From assembly GCA_023379355.1 (NCBI GenBank), contig JAMCUD010000063.1, positions 1-14,766 on the forward strand: DNA of 14,766 nucleotides. Reading direction: 5' to 3'. Shown here piece after piece: positions 1 to 7,935 of the stretch. The first letter of the stretch is position 1, and every line of letters starts with the position of its first letter. The notes below the pieces were generated by a model. It was not told where the DNA came from. It worked only from the letters and a program-made list of their open reading frames with translations, and searched no databases. A program made the position numbers and the translations under genes. This DNA comes from Thermoplasmatota archaeon. GTDB taxonomy: Archaea; Thermoplasmatota; Thermoplasmata; Thermoplasmatales; Thermoplasmataceae.

Positions 1-74
1 GTTAAGCTTTCTTATAATGATTTTCAGTCTGAGTACATATGCACCCAAAGTTCGCCTGATCAGTTTACCTTAAC

Positions 75-97
75 CATGCTGATTTGCAACAGGCATG
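75..97. repeat. Imperfect hairpin in the left intergenic region
   Basis: CATGCTG (75-81) pairs with CAGGCATG (90-97) with one bulged base and an 8-nt loop that contains TTGCAA. It lies downstream of the winged-helix gene. Otherwise the first 163 bases hold nothing recognisable. The hairpin could be a second terminator element or chance. Confidence 0.25.
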
Positions 98-138
98 CAC
101 ACATTTATCAAAAAGTAACAGGAAAAAGAAGAAGGTTG

Positions 139-152
139 GTAAAAAAATTTAC
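139..152 (-). terminator. T-tract terminator after the winged-helix gene
   Basis: On the minus strand a run of seven T (147 to 141) follows the stop codon at 164-166 by about 17 nt. It is framed by a short inverted repeat GTAAA/TTTAC. Archaeal RNA polymerase terminates at U-rich tracts, so this is a plausible 3' end. It is inferred from sequence only. Confidence 0.4.
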
Positions 153-163
153 ATTTCAGCTTA

Positions 164-505
164 TCAGTTTATTTCGACTGCAAATACTTTCTTATGGTTG
201 AACATGGTCTTCAGGGACTTTATGTCCTCGATATATTCGTTGTTAACCTTATAGTATTTGAATCCGTTTTTTGTCTGCTCAACAGTTACAAGCGACAATC
301 CGATAAGAGACTCTTCGCCGGTGTACCTGACGCCCAGACCCTCAAGACAACCCTTAACATTTGAAGGGTCAGACTTAACAGCTCTTGATATCTCTGATAG
401 ATATGACCTGTAAGGATATATAGAGAGCAAATAGAAGAGAACCTTTCTTCTGAGTTCACTTCTGTTTAATGAACGGATGATGTTTCCGTCTGCTACTAGT
501 TCCAT
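164..505 (-). CDS. Archaeal winged-helix transcriptional regulator (113 aa)
   Basis: This is a small DNA-binding protein of the archaeal winged-helix type. Residues 15-26 form a first helix (RSELRRKVLFYL). Residues 34-58 hold the helix-turn-helix, with the recognisable pattern YLSEISRAVKSDPSNVKGCL. Residues 69-92 look like the wing (LSLV...NGFKYYKV). The same layout (Leu-Asn-Arg-Ser-Glu-Leu-Arg start, Ser-Asp-Pro-Ser-Asn-Val recognition helix, final YYK wing) is common in euryarchaeal stand-alone regulators of about 90-120 aa, so it is full length. The start is ATG, with a TATA-like box centred about 25 nt upstream, which suggests a leaderless mRNA. It is monocistronic, 153 nt from DUF2070. 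Targets and any ligand are unknown; no sensor domain is visible. Confidence 0.75.
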   Translation of the reverse strand: MELVADGNIIRSLNRSELRRKVLFYLLSIYPYRSYLSEISRAVKSDPSNVKGCLEGLGVRYTGEESLIGLSLVTVEQTKNGFKYYKVNNEYIEDIKSLKTMFNHKKVFAVEIN

Positions 506-524
506 TATACAAGATTATTTTTCT

Positions 525-534
525 TATACTTAAA
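525..534 (-). promoter_or_regulatory. TATA box of the winged-helix gene
   Basis: The minus strand reads TTTAAGTATA here, centred about 25 nt before the ATG at 505. That spacing puts the transcription start at or next to the start codon, typical of leaderless archaeal mRNAs. Confidence 0.45.
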
Positions 535-639
535 TGTTTCTCAGCAGTGTGTTACCTGACCCAATAATTACCAAGTTTTGTACAATATTACATACATAAG
601 CGTCAGACGTTGAATGACAAAACTGCTTAAATGAGCTAA

Positions 640-655
640 TATACTGTACAGAGTA
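640..655 (-). terminator. Weak hairpin after DUF2070
   Basis: ATACT and AGTAT arms separated by 6 nt lie a few bases beyond the DUF2070 stop codon. The stem is only 5 bp and no long T tract follows directly, so this is a weak terminator candidate. Confidence 0.2.
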
Positions 656-658
656 TAA

Positions 659-2401
659 TTATAGCATAGGAATTGCAAGCCTGAAAAGTATCAAGGAAGC
701 TGCAATGCTTGATGGAATTGTTATCATTATTGTATACTTGGCAGACCTCAGAGACCTGAAAGTCGAATCTATCAGGCCCTGGTAGGCGTTTTCCTGACCC
801 ATTCTTACCCGCACGCTTCTGGTGGCGGAACCGATCTTTACCCTCTGTATATTCTGTATTGAGAGCCTGACGGCTTTTGCGATCATCTGTGCTATCTTCT
901 CCACCTGGCCAGATCTCCCCAGGGGATTGATATCAAGGTTGTTTGCATTCAGCGCATGGTTGTCAGTAGTATAGATCTCCAGAGAGTATACTGCATCTCC
1001 AACAATTTCCCTTGATCTCTCTATAACGTCTGTTGTTATGTTATTCGAATCTGTCAGCACTATTGAATTGACTTTACCTCCTGCATCAAAGGAAAGGGCC
1101 TGTATACCCATAGCTCCAAGCTCGCTGGTAGGTTCATAAACCTGGTAATATCCTGCCATGGCATCATACTTGGATTCCATTCTTTCCAGTTCTCTGTTTA
1201 TTGTCTTTCCCAGATGGCCACAATTGTCAAGTTCCTTGGTCTTTTCCCTGAAGTTGTTTTGGGCATCAATAATGGCCAGATTTATTTTCAACTTTGATTC
1301 AACAGTGGATATTATCTTTAAACCCTCCTTCAACTTGACATCATCAAAGTGATCCTTCTCTGGAATCAGAGCTCCAAAGGCAGCGCTTCCCAAGCTCTGA
1401 AGACCGATTACAATCTTCCCGGATGTTATCTTCTTAAACCTGGATATCTTATCTTCGTATTTCATGCCTGAAACACTATCCATTACCGCCGAGGCTATAA
1501 TCCTGATGTCGTCGTCACCTGAACAGTTATTGCTGTTGGTTGTGGTGGTATGAAACACCATGAGATCCGACTTGATTTCCGGGAGCATTTTCTGCAATCT
1601 TATGGGAAGATTGCTCGAACCGAGTTCACCAAAGGGACCGGGATGTATATACGGAAAGACAGCAGTTACCAGGCGTGAGCCATCCTCCCTCAATATATCT
1701 ATGGTCTTAACTGGAATTCTGGAAGAATGGCTGTAAATTCTGGAAAAGAACTTCTTTCCGATCTCTTCCTGATCCCGATGGGAATTGTAGTTAAGAAATA
1801 CCTGAAGTATCTTGGAGGCACTGATCCCATATTCCCTGCTGAATTCCTTTGTTGAACTCTTAATGAATATGAGGCCTGCTAAAAGATAGATAACCGATGA
1901 GATGATGAAAGGAATTATGAAATACCACTGTGAGTAAAGTATTGAAAGACAGAGTATGGCTGCATAGGTATAGTTTAGAGATGGGACTGCAAGCCTGACA
2001 GGATTATCAGAGTAATAGGTATAGAAGATGAGAACCCGGAGAAGAGTTGCGGAGGATATAGAAACCATTAGCATTATCTCATAACTATTTCCGAAAATCC
2101 TCAACGCGAACAGAATCCAGAAAAATACCATTGAAAATGCGAATGATGTGAAGTCTAGATATAAGATCCTCCTGAACGGAAACTTTATGTGAACTAATCT
2201 GACAAAAGTAAGGTCTAGTGCAATGAGGACAAGATATGAACCTATAATACCGAAGACCACTACATTTATGTTCCTGAGAATAAGATAGTTAATGACATTG
2301 AACAGGAGAATGCCCAAAATCAGTATTGAGGATCGAGGCGATTTCTTCACGAATCTGGATAGATCTGAAAATCCCTTTTTCGATTCATTCCTTTCCTTCA
2401 A
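659..2401 (-). CDS. DUF2070 family polytopic membrane protein (580 aa)
   Basis: This is an integral membrane protein of the archaeal DUF2070 family (typically about 600 aa, function unknown). About six hydrophobic segments lie at residues 25-43, 47-66, 82-103, 107-128, 140-156 and 160-180. A soluble region of about 375 residues follows, then a last membrane segment at 556-578. The soluble part has motifs rich in possible metal or catalytic ligands: H253-PGPFGELGSSNLP, H284 followed by a Thr/Asn stretch and D296-D298, and TTDNH (478-482). The start is inferred to be TTG at 2401; no ATG lies nearby, and a charged stretch (KERNESKKG) precedes the first membrane helix. It is separated by 76 nt from the upstream kinase gene, so probably has its own promoter. 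The family call is from remembered motifs; any enzymatic role is speculation. Confidence 0.75.
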   Translation of the reverse strand: MKERNESKKGFSDLSRFVKKSPRSSILILGILLFNVINYLILRNINVVVFGIIGSYLVLIALDLTFVRLVHIKFPFRRILYLDFTSFAFSMVFFWILFALRIFGNSYEIMLMVSISSATLLRVLIFYTYYSDNPVRLAVPSLNYTYAAILCLSILYSQWYFIIPFIISSVIYLLAGLIFIKSSTKEFSREYGISASKILQVFLNYNSHRDQEEIGKKFFSRIYSHSSRIPVKTIDILREDGSRLVTAVFPYIHPGPFGELGSSNLPIRLQKMLPEIKSDLMVFHTTTTNSNNCSGDDDIRIIASAVMDSVSGMKYEDKISRFKKITSGKIVIGLQSLGSAAFGALIPEKDHFDDVKLKEGLKIISTVESKLKINLAIIDAQNNFREKTKELDNCGHLGKTINRELERMESKYDAMAGYYQVYEPTSELGAMGIQALSFDAGGKVNSIVLTDSNNITTDVIERSREIVGDAVYSLEIYTTDNHALNANNLDINPLGRSGQVEKIAQMIAKAVRLSIQNIQRVKIGSATRSVRVRMGQENAYQGLIDSTFRSLRSAKYTIMITIPSSIAASLILFRLAIPML

Positions 2402-2435
2402 TTTTACTCACAGCAAACTAAATTGGTAAAAAGTA

Positions 2436-2458
2436 AATACTCATATGGATTAAGTATT
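2436..2458 (-). terminator. Candidate terminator of the methyltransferase-AlaRS-kinase operon
   Basis: On the minus strand AATACT and AGTATT arms (6-bp stem, 11-nt loop) lie 20-45 nt beyond the kinase stop codon. They are followed at once by a T-rich run (TTACTTTTTACC). The element also overlaps the presumed promoter region of DUF2070. Confidence 0.35.
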
Positions 2459-2477
2459 CTTCGGTTGTAATTTGTAG

Positions 2478-3539
2478 TCAGGTCCTTACCCGTACCACCT
2501 TAAAAGACCCGCATCCGGTTTCTACCTTCAGGTATTCTGGATACCTGCCGGTAAAGTCCGGAATATCCATAAAGAGGCTGCTGATTGGCTGGATCTTTTT
2601 CTGCGAGGAGATGACCCTAATATTCTGGAAGCCGATTTTTTTCATAACATCCCCATTTATCTGCCTATTACCTCTCCCTATGAGAAAACCCTGAGATCCC
2701 AGTGGTGATAGGACTATCCTGGCTCCTTCTTCACACTGAAGAATATCTTCTCGGGTAGCATCCTTTTTCGTGATCTTTAAATCCTTGATTATGTCGAAAC
2801 CATATAGAGTCCCCTCTAAGCCCAGTTTGCCAAGAATGCCCTTGCACGTACTTCCCGGCCCGATCACATAAATGCCACGATCCATGGAAGCCACGAAGCA
2901 ATCTATGAGGTCTTCTATATGCTGTTCGCTGAATTCGGCTTTTGAAACCCTTACAATATTTTCACTGTCAGGTATTCTCAGATAGCCCCTTAACTCAGTT
3001 CTGAATTCCTTGTTTTTAAGTGTGTCATCCCCTATATCAACAACCTCACCCCACCTTGTGGACGGATAAGACTTTTTCATCCAGGTGTTGAAAATTTCAA
3101 CAGCCCTTTCCTGATTAATGGAAAACACGGAACTGAACATCTTGGTCCCAGCTGGAACTGCTAACACGGGCCCATCCCATGGGAATGAGCTGATAATTGC
3201 TGCTGTTCCGTCGCCGCCAAAAAAGACCAGAAGATCGGGTTCCTGGATTTTTAGTTCTTCAAGAAATCCAAGGGTGTCAGAAGGTTTCGATTTCCCTTCA
3301 GGTTCATATATTATGGAGTAGTTTTCAACCCCTGCTTCCTTGAAACTGTCCTCGCCCATCTCTGAGGACGAAGTTAGGAAAGTTAAATCGAAGGGATGAA
3401 TCGATCGCAGGAACCTGGTTGCGATCTTAACAGATACAGAATCCCGGCATAGGGAACTGGATAGGGAATCTGAACCCATCATGTTCAGTCTGATCCCGCA
3501 TCCTGCCACGGGATTCACAAGAAAACCCACTTTCTGCAT
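2478..3539 (-). CDS. COG3199-type ATP-NAD kinase-like protein (353 aa)
   Basis: This is a predicted ATP- or polyphosphate-dependent NAD kinase of the COG3199 branch, which would make NADP from NAD. Visible marks in order: N-terminal FLVNPVAGCG (residues 6-15), FGGDGT (107-112, the nucleotide-binding GGDGT signature of the NAD/diacylglycerol kinase superfamily), VPAGTKMFSSVF (128-139), GPGST (227-231) and PLGSQGFLIGRGNRQI (279-294). All are typical of this family and the length is normal. The ATG overlaps the stop codon of the upstream membrane protein (TAATG), and an AAGGGTG ribosome site sits 5 nt before it, so translation is probably coupled. It is the last gene of a four-gene unit. The COG3199 branch has been tested less than classical NAD kinases (COG0061), so the substrate is an inference. 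Confidence 0.8.
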   Translation of the reverse strand: MQKVGFLVNPVAGCGIRLNMMGSDSLSSSLCRDSVSVKIATRFLRSIHPFDLTFLTSSSEMGEDSFKEAGVENYSIIYEPEGKSKPSDTLGFLEELKIQEPDLLVFFGGDGTAAIISSFPWDGPVLAVPAGTKMFSSVFSINQERAVEIFNTWMKKSYPSTRWGEVVDIGDDTLKNKEFRTELRGYLRIPDSENIVRVSKAEFSEQHIEDLIDCFVASMDRGIYVIGPGSTCKGILGKLGLEGTLYGFDIIKDLKITKKDATREDILQCEEGARIVLSPLGSQGFLIGRGNRQINGDVMKKIGFQNIRVISSQKKIQPISSLFMDIPDFTGRYPEYLKVETGCGSFKVVRVRT

Positions 3540-5251
3540 TACTGCACCCTTATGATTGATAGCGCAGCATAATATGAAGAATTGTAGGCTACAATGTAAA
3601 GCGGAGAACCATATCTTTCAATCTTAACGGGAATGGAAAGAGGTTTTTCAGGGTCAACACTCACCGGCCCGATGATAGTGGAATAGGTTGAGTTGAAGTA
3701 AAGACTTCCTCCTTTATCCACCGCAACGCTGTAAGAATCATTGCCTATTCCGACGATGTTGAAAGTCTGATTTGTGCTTGGCAGAAGAGATAGAACTGCA
3801 GGAGTGGACATATTGTGTAAAGTGACATTATATGGAGTTGAAGAGTTGAAGAGAAAATCGTACGAATAGTGAATCTTAAGGACTCTGATCTCAGTTGTGT
3901 GGGAATCAGTTCCGGAATAGACGGTGAAGTTAAAGAACTGCATTCCGGGTATGTTGAATCTTGTGGAATTTACGGTAACCGAATATGACCTGGATTGTCC
4001 TGGGACAATTGGGGCACCAGACCCCTGAATGTGGAGATTGCCTGAGGGATCGAAGGAAAACCCCGGAATAATGCTGTTTGGGCCCATATTGTGCAGTGTA
4101 GCATTGAATGATATATTTGTCTGTGATCCCGGAAGCTCAAGAAAGGTGTTGGAGCTCATGCTTACACTGAACTGGGTTACTGCAGGATGGATTGGGACCG
4201 GAGTTATTCCTAGAATTATTATGAGAAACGACAACCCAATTAGCACCTTCGAACCATTTCGGAGCCTGGTTGCATTGTTAAGGGCCTGTGGACCCTTGAC
4301 CCCGACAAGTATGGCGAATAGAGCCAGCACAATCCATGGAGAATAGAAAATGGACAGTGCCACAATTAACAGAATTGAGAGATACGAGACAAAGACCGAG
4401 TTCTTTCCGAAGACTGATGAGCCGATAAGTCCCCCATCCAGGAAACCTAGTGGCAGGGCATTGAATGATGTGGTTATTATGCCTACCCAGCCAGCAAATT
4501 CTATTGTGTCGGGTATGGCACTGGTTGGAATAAACTTGTCAATTCCAAGTCCGAGAAGGAATGGAGACCCGAGCTTTTCAACCGGAAGGTTCACTGTTTG
4601 TGTGAGAGGGGTGACCGTTGATGTGTATATTGCCCCTATCACAAAAAAAATCAAAGATACTGTGAAACCTGCTATAAGGGAAAAAGCTGCTGCGTCTACC
4701 ATCACCTTCCTGTTTTTATAAGGGAGCTTTGGTGAATTTATGAGTCCCATGGTGCCCAGTCCTATGGGGTCCGGGACAAATATTGGAATTGAATATTTCA
4801 TGTGGTGCTTTTTCAATGTCGCGTATTTCACAACTTCTCTGGATGATAGAATCACAACCACTGGGAGAAAGTAGAATACCAGGGATTCCCCAATGTTAAA
4901 GAGTGTCCCACCGCCCGGATCGTATGAAGATTGATAGGAATAGCCGAAGTAGGCTATAGAGATCAGGGTTGCGATTATGAGCAACGACTTTATAACGGGT
5001 TCATTTCCGTGACTGTAGGGGGATGATTTTACAACATTAACACTTACGGGGTTATCTCCAATGGTGAAAGCAATAAAGCCTATTTTTTCTAATTCCTGTG
5101 AGAGTTTGTCGAACTGGTCTTCTGGATAATCGTTAAAATTTGCAATAGAAAAAGTTGTATTTCCTGACCCCCAGTTCCATTCAGAGATCTCATAATATCT
5201 GGAAATGAGTTCCTTGAGGTCCGTTTCCCCTATATCCTTCAAACTAAACAC
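3539..5251 (-). CDS. Site-2-protease-like membrane protein lacking the HExxH zinc site, with a sequon-rich C-terminal domain (570 aa)
   Basis: This belongs to the M50 / EGY1-like intramembrane metalloprotease fold. Residues 1-80 are a soluble N-terminal domain. Membrane segments are near 86-102, 117-137, 184-209, 287-301, 306-318 and 335-352. The family text HEVGHxxxARKHGxK...PxFIPxPxxxGTxG aligns without gaps to residues 138-169, but both zinc histidines are replaced (R138-E139-V-V-K142). The second motif, N264-A-L-P-L-G-F-L-D272-G, is intact. Residues 355-570 form a beta-rich, Ser/Thr/Asn-rich region with eleven Asn-X-Ser/Thr sequons, probably outside the cell. The start is GTG, 8 nt after the AlaRS stop; no clear ribosome site. 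The substitutions need several base changes (codons AGA and AAA), so a single sequencing error cannot explain them. It is likely an inactive homologue (pseudoprotease); function unknown. Confidence 0.75.
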   Translation of the reverse strand: MFSLKDIGETDLKELISRYYEISEWNWGSGNTTFSIANFNDYPEDQFDKLSQELEKIGFIAFTIGDNPVSVNVVKSSPYSHGNEPVIKSLLIIATLISIAYFGYSYQSSYDPGGGTLFNIGESLVFYFLPVVVILSSREVVKYATLKKHHMKYSIPIFVPDPIGLGTMGLINSPKLPYKNRKVMVDAAAFSLIAGFTVSLIFFVIGAIYTSTVTPLTQTVNLPVEKLGSPFLLGLGIDKFIPTSAIPDTIEFAGWVGIITTSFNALPLGFLDGGLIGSSVFGKNSVFVSYLSILLIVALSIFYSPWIVLALFAILVGVKGPQALNNATRLRNGSKVLIGLSFLIIILGITPVPIHPAVTQFSVSMSSNTFLELPGSQTNISFNATLHNMGPNSIIPGFSFDPSGNLHIQGSGAPIVPGQSRSYSVTVNSTRFNIPGMQFFNFTVYSGTDSHTTEIRVLKIHYSYDFLFNSSTPYNVTLHNMSTPAVLSLLPSTNQTFNIVGIGNDSYSVAVDKGGSLYFNSTYSTIIGPVSVDPEKPLSIPVKIERYGSPLYIVAYNSSYYAALSIIRVQ

Positions 5252-5259
5252 TGAGCTTT

Positions 5260-7935
5260 CTAGCCAACAAAATTCTCCTTAATTAACTTTACATCTTCCG
5301 GCTTATCTGATCTGAGACTTGTAAACCTTCCGGAAATTTTAGTTTTTGTGAATGAAGGTGCGATTCTGGTTATTTCTTCAGCTAATTCGGACGCCTTTCC
5401 AACCGCAGAATAAACCTTTATCTCCCCTTTTCCAGCATTCAGAAGAACAGAATTGCTGATCTTTCTTGAAAACAGGGCTTTGCTGAGATACTCTTCCACC
5501 TCATTCCCCCTGAACTCCATAAGAGTGAGGGTGAGGCCCTTCAGGTTAACCTTGATTCCGGCATTAATGATCTCATTGACCTGTTCCTTGAGGATCTGGT
5601 CTTTTTCCTTTCTCAGGTTCAGGTTTTCATCTACTAGCTTGGCGAGAGAACCTTTTATGGCATCTCCGCGCGAACCCAGTTTATCAGAAACATCCTCATA
5701 TAGATCCTGGAGGGAGTTTACATAGTCCATGGCAGCGTCGCCTGCACAGAAAGTGATCCTCTGGATTCCTTCCTGTATGCTCTCTGCTTTGATTATTTTG
5801 AAGAATCCTATTTCTGAGGTGTTCTTGAGATGGGTCCCTCCGCAGCCCTCCGCGTCGATTCCCTCTATCTCCACGACACGTATTTTGTTATCCTCCGGAA
5901 CACCGCCCTGGAAAAGCCTGAACCCGTAGGTTGAAAGTGCCTTGTTCCATTCAATATTCTTGACCGTTATCCTGTGCCCGGTCCTTATGGAACGATATAC
6001 GGACTGTTCTATTCTTCGTATCTGATCCTTAGACAGTTTTTCAAAGTGGGTGAAGTCCAATCGAGATTCGCTGAAGCCCTTCTGGACACCCGTCTGCCAT
6101 ACATGCTGTCCGAGCTCCTTTATCAGTGTACCCAAGAGAAGATGTGTTGCGGAATGATGCACTGTATGGCGGTCTCTTCTCTGGGAGTCGACAATTCCTA
6201 TTATCCTTGAATTCTCAGGTATGTTGGATGACAGATGGTGAACTATGGACCTGCCTGCACGAACAGCGTCTTTCATTTCGATCTCCTTGCCATGGTACCG
6301 GAATATCCCTCTGTCCGAAGGCTGGCCGCCCCCCTCAGGGTAAAATGCAGTCTGGTTTGTTATGATCTTATTGTCCTTTGAATAGAGAACTACAGCATTG
6401 AATTCCCTGATACTTGTGTCGTCATAATAAAGAGGTCGGGTAAAAATGTCAGGTGCTTCAACTGATCGTTCTGATTTTTCCTTTTTAATGCCATCATGCC
6501 TCGATACGACCAGCGAACGAAAGTTATCCGGTATCTCTATTTCAATCCCATTTGACTCCTTTGCAACCTTTGCAACGTATTCAGGGTTTAATCCCTCTGA
6601 ATCATACAGAATCGCAAGATCCTCTGGAGTAATCTTACCCTTCTTCTCGAGGAGCCTTGTTACGATAGACCTTCCCTTGGACAGCATGGTTTTGTATTTT
6701 TCCTTCTCGAGGCCAAGAATTGTCCGGGCGAAATCGAAGTTAATCTCCTTCAGAACCCCCGAAAGAATCCTGGAATGGATTTTCATCAGCTCCAGTACAT
6801 CCAGTTTTAAACCCAGTTTTTCAATAAGATATTCGGATCTTCTAATCAGCATTCGTAGAAGATATCCGACCTTCACATTCGATGGGATTACGTAGTTGGA
6901 GAGAAGTATAGTTATGGTTTTAGTATGATCAGCAAGGGAGAAAACATCCCTGTAAAGCCTGAATTTCTCCTCATTTTCCTTATATTCCTCATCAGATTTT
7001 GAGATCTGGACATGAAGAAGCCTCAGGAGTTCCTTTTCATTGAATGGTTCAAGGAGGGAGGAAATTTCAGACACTCGCTTCAGGAGATTGTTGTCCAGTG
7101 AAATTGATATATTCCCTGTGATTGTTTCGAGAACCTCCGGAAAGACTGCCTGATATATTGTACTGGTACCCTGGGACAGCCATACAAGCCGTTCCAGACC
7201 ATAGCCAGTGTCAACGATTCGCAGATCCATCTTGCTATAATTCTCGTCATCAATCCTGAATTTACCGTCAGGGTCTTCCCTCATGTCCATGAAGACGAGA
7301 GTTGCAACCTCCACTCCCCGGATAAAGACCTCCAGGGCGTTACCTCCATTGCCTCCACCAGACCATGGCTTTTCCTTGAATGTTATTAGATCCTTTTGTA
7401 TTTCGAGCGGCCCAGTAAGAAAATCAAAGCAATATTTTACAGTTCCATCCTTCCAGTATATTTCATGCTGCGGTGTGTTGAAGGCATCGTGGCACAGCAT
7501 CTCAAAGCAGGTAAGATGTCTGCCTGTGTTTCCTACTATATCTATATCTACCATCCTTATGGATGGTTGGGACATCACCAGCGGATTGAATGGTGGATTT
7601 ACTCGTCCCGATGTCACGTGAGGCTGAAAGTCATAAATCGATGCGTTTACCAGCAGGACATCGTTCCTCCATCTTGGGACTACTGGATAGGGCTGAACGA
7701 CTCCGTGTGTTGGCTTGAAGAAATCGATAAAGAGTTTCCTCATTGAATTCATGTCATAGGCCTTTGCTGTTGTCTTCAGACCTATGAAAGAATACGAGTC
7801 ACAGGCAGGATCCCCGCATGTTGTTCTCTCAGATGAAAGGGTCCAGTAAAATGAACCGCAATTAGTGCATTTCCTTCTTTCGAATCCATGATCCCTGAAG
7901 AAAGTCAGGTCCAGTTCTTTATTAGGTTCATCCAT
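5260..7935 (-). CDS. alaS: Alanyl-tRNA synthetase, archaeal type (891 aa)
   Basis: Charges tRNA-Ala with alanine in the cytoplasm and removes mischarged Ser/Gly. The N-terminal archaeal module has C23-x2-C26 and C40-G-D-P-A-C45. The class II catalytic core follows with VNASIYDFQPHV and the Gly-rich WSGGGNGG loop (191-198), VDTGYGLERLVW (241-252, motif 3 region) and the tRNA-recognition helical domain. The editing domain holds FYPEGGGQPSD (531-541), HSATH (594-598) and CGGTH (698-702), whose His, His, Cys and His are the expected zinc ligands. A C-terminal coiled coil and C-Ala-like domain finish the protein. Length is normal for archaeal AlaRS. The ATG abuts the methyltransferase stop (TGA-ATG) and has an AAAGGTG ribosome site 5 nt upstream, so it is translated from a polycistronic mRNA. 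Confidence 0.97.
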   Translation of the reverse strand: MDEPNKELDLTFFRDHGFERRKCTNCGSFYWTLSSERTTCGDPACDSYSFIGLKTTAKAYDMNSMRKLFIDFFKPTHGVVQPYPVVPRWRNDVLLVNASIYDFQPHVTSGRVNPPFNPLVMSQPSIRMVDIDIVGNTGRHLTCFEMLCHDAFNTPQHEIYWKDGTVKYCFDFLTGPLEIQKDLITFKEKPWSGGGNGGNALEVFIRGVEVATLVFMDMREDPDGKFRIDDENYSKMDLRIVDTGYGLERLVWLSQGTSTIYQAVFPEVLETITGNISISLDNNLLKRVSEISSLLEPFNEKELLRLLHVQISKSDEEYKENEEKFRLYRDVFSLADHTKTITILLSNYVIPSNVKVGYLLRMLIRRSEYLIEKLGLKLDVLELMKIHSRILSGVLKEINFDFARTILGLEKEKYKTMLSKGRSIVTRLLEKKGKITPEDLAILYDSEGLNPEYVAKVAKESNGIEIEIPDNFRSLVVSRHDGIKKEKSERSVEAPDIFTRPLYYDDTSIREFNAVVLYSKDNKIITNQTAFYPEGGGQPSDRGIFRYHGKEIEMKDAVRAGRSIVHHLSSNIPENSRIIGIVDSQRRDRHTVHHSATHLLLGTLIKELGQHVWQTGVQKGFSESRLDFTHFEKLSKDQIRRIEQSVYRSIRTGHRITVKNIEWNKALSTYGFRLFQGGVPEDNKIRVVEIEGIDAEGCGGTHLKNTSEIGFFKIIKAESIQEGIQRITFCAGDAAMDYVNSLQDLYEDVSDKLGSRGDAIKGSLAKLVDENLNLRKEKDQILKEQVNEIINAGIKVNLKGLTLTLMEFRGNEVEEYLSKALFSRKISNSVLLNAGKGEIKVYSAVGKASELAEEITRIAPSFTKTKISGRFTSLRSDKPEDVKLIKENFVG

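Noticed and set aside
1..201. Plus-strand frame open from the window edge for 66 codons, possible 3' end of an upstream gene
   Set aside because: The product is rich in Cys, His and Gln, unlike neighbouring proteins; it would overlap the winged-helix gene by 38 bases, and runs of this length arise by chance. It cannot be excluded without the upstream sequence.
6446..6895. 149-codon plus-strand frame inside alaS
   Set aside because: It is opposite a clearly conserved alanyl-tRNA synthetase; the Ser/Phe-rich product is typical of an antisense shadow. The same applies to the other long frames opposite alaS, the pseudoprotease, the methyltransferase and the ROK kinase.
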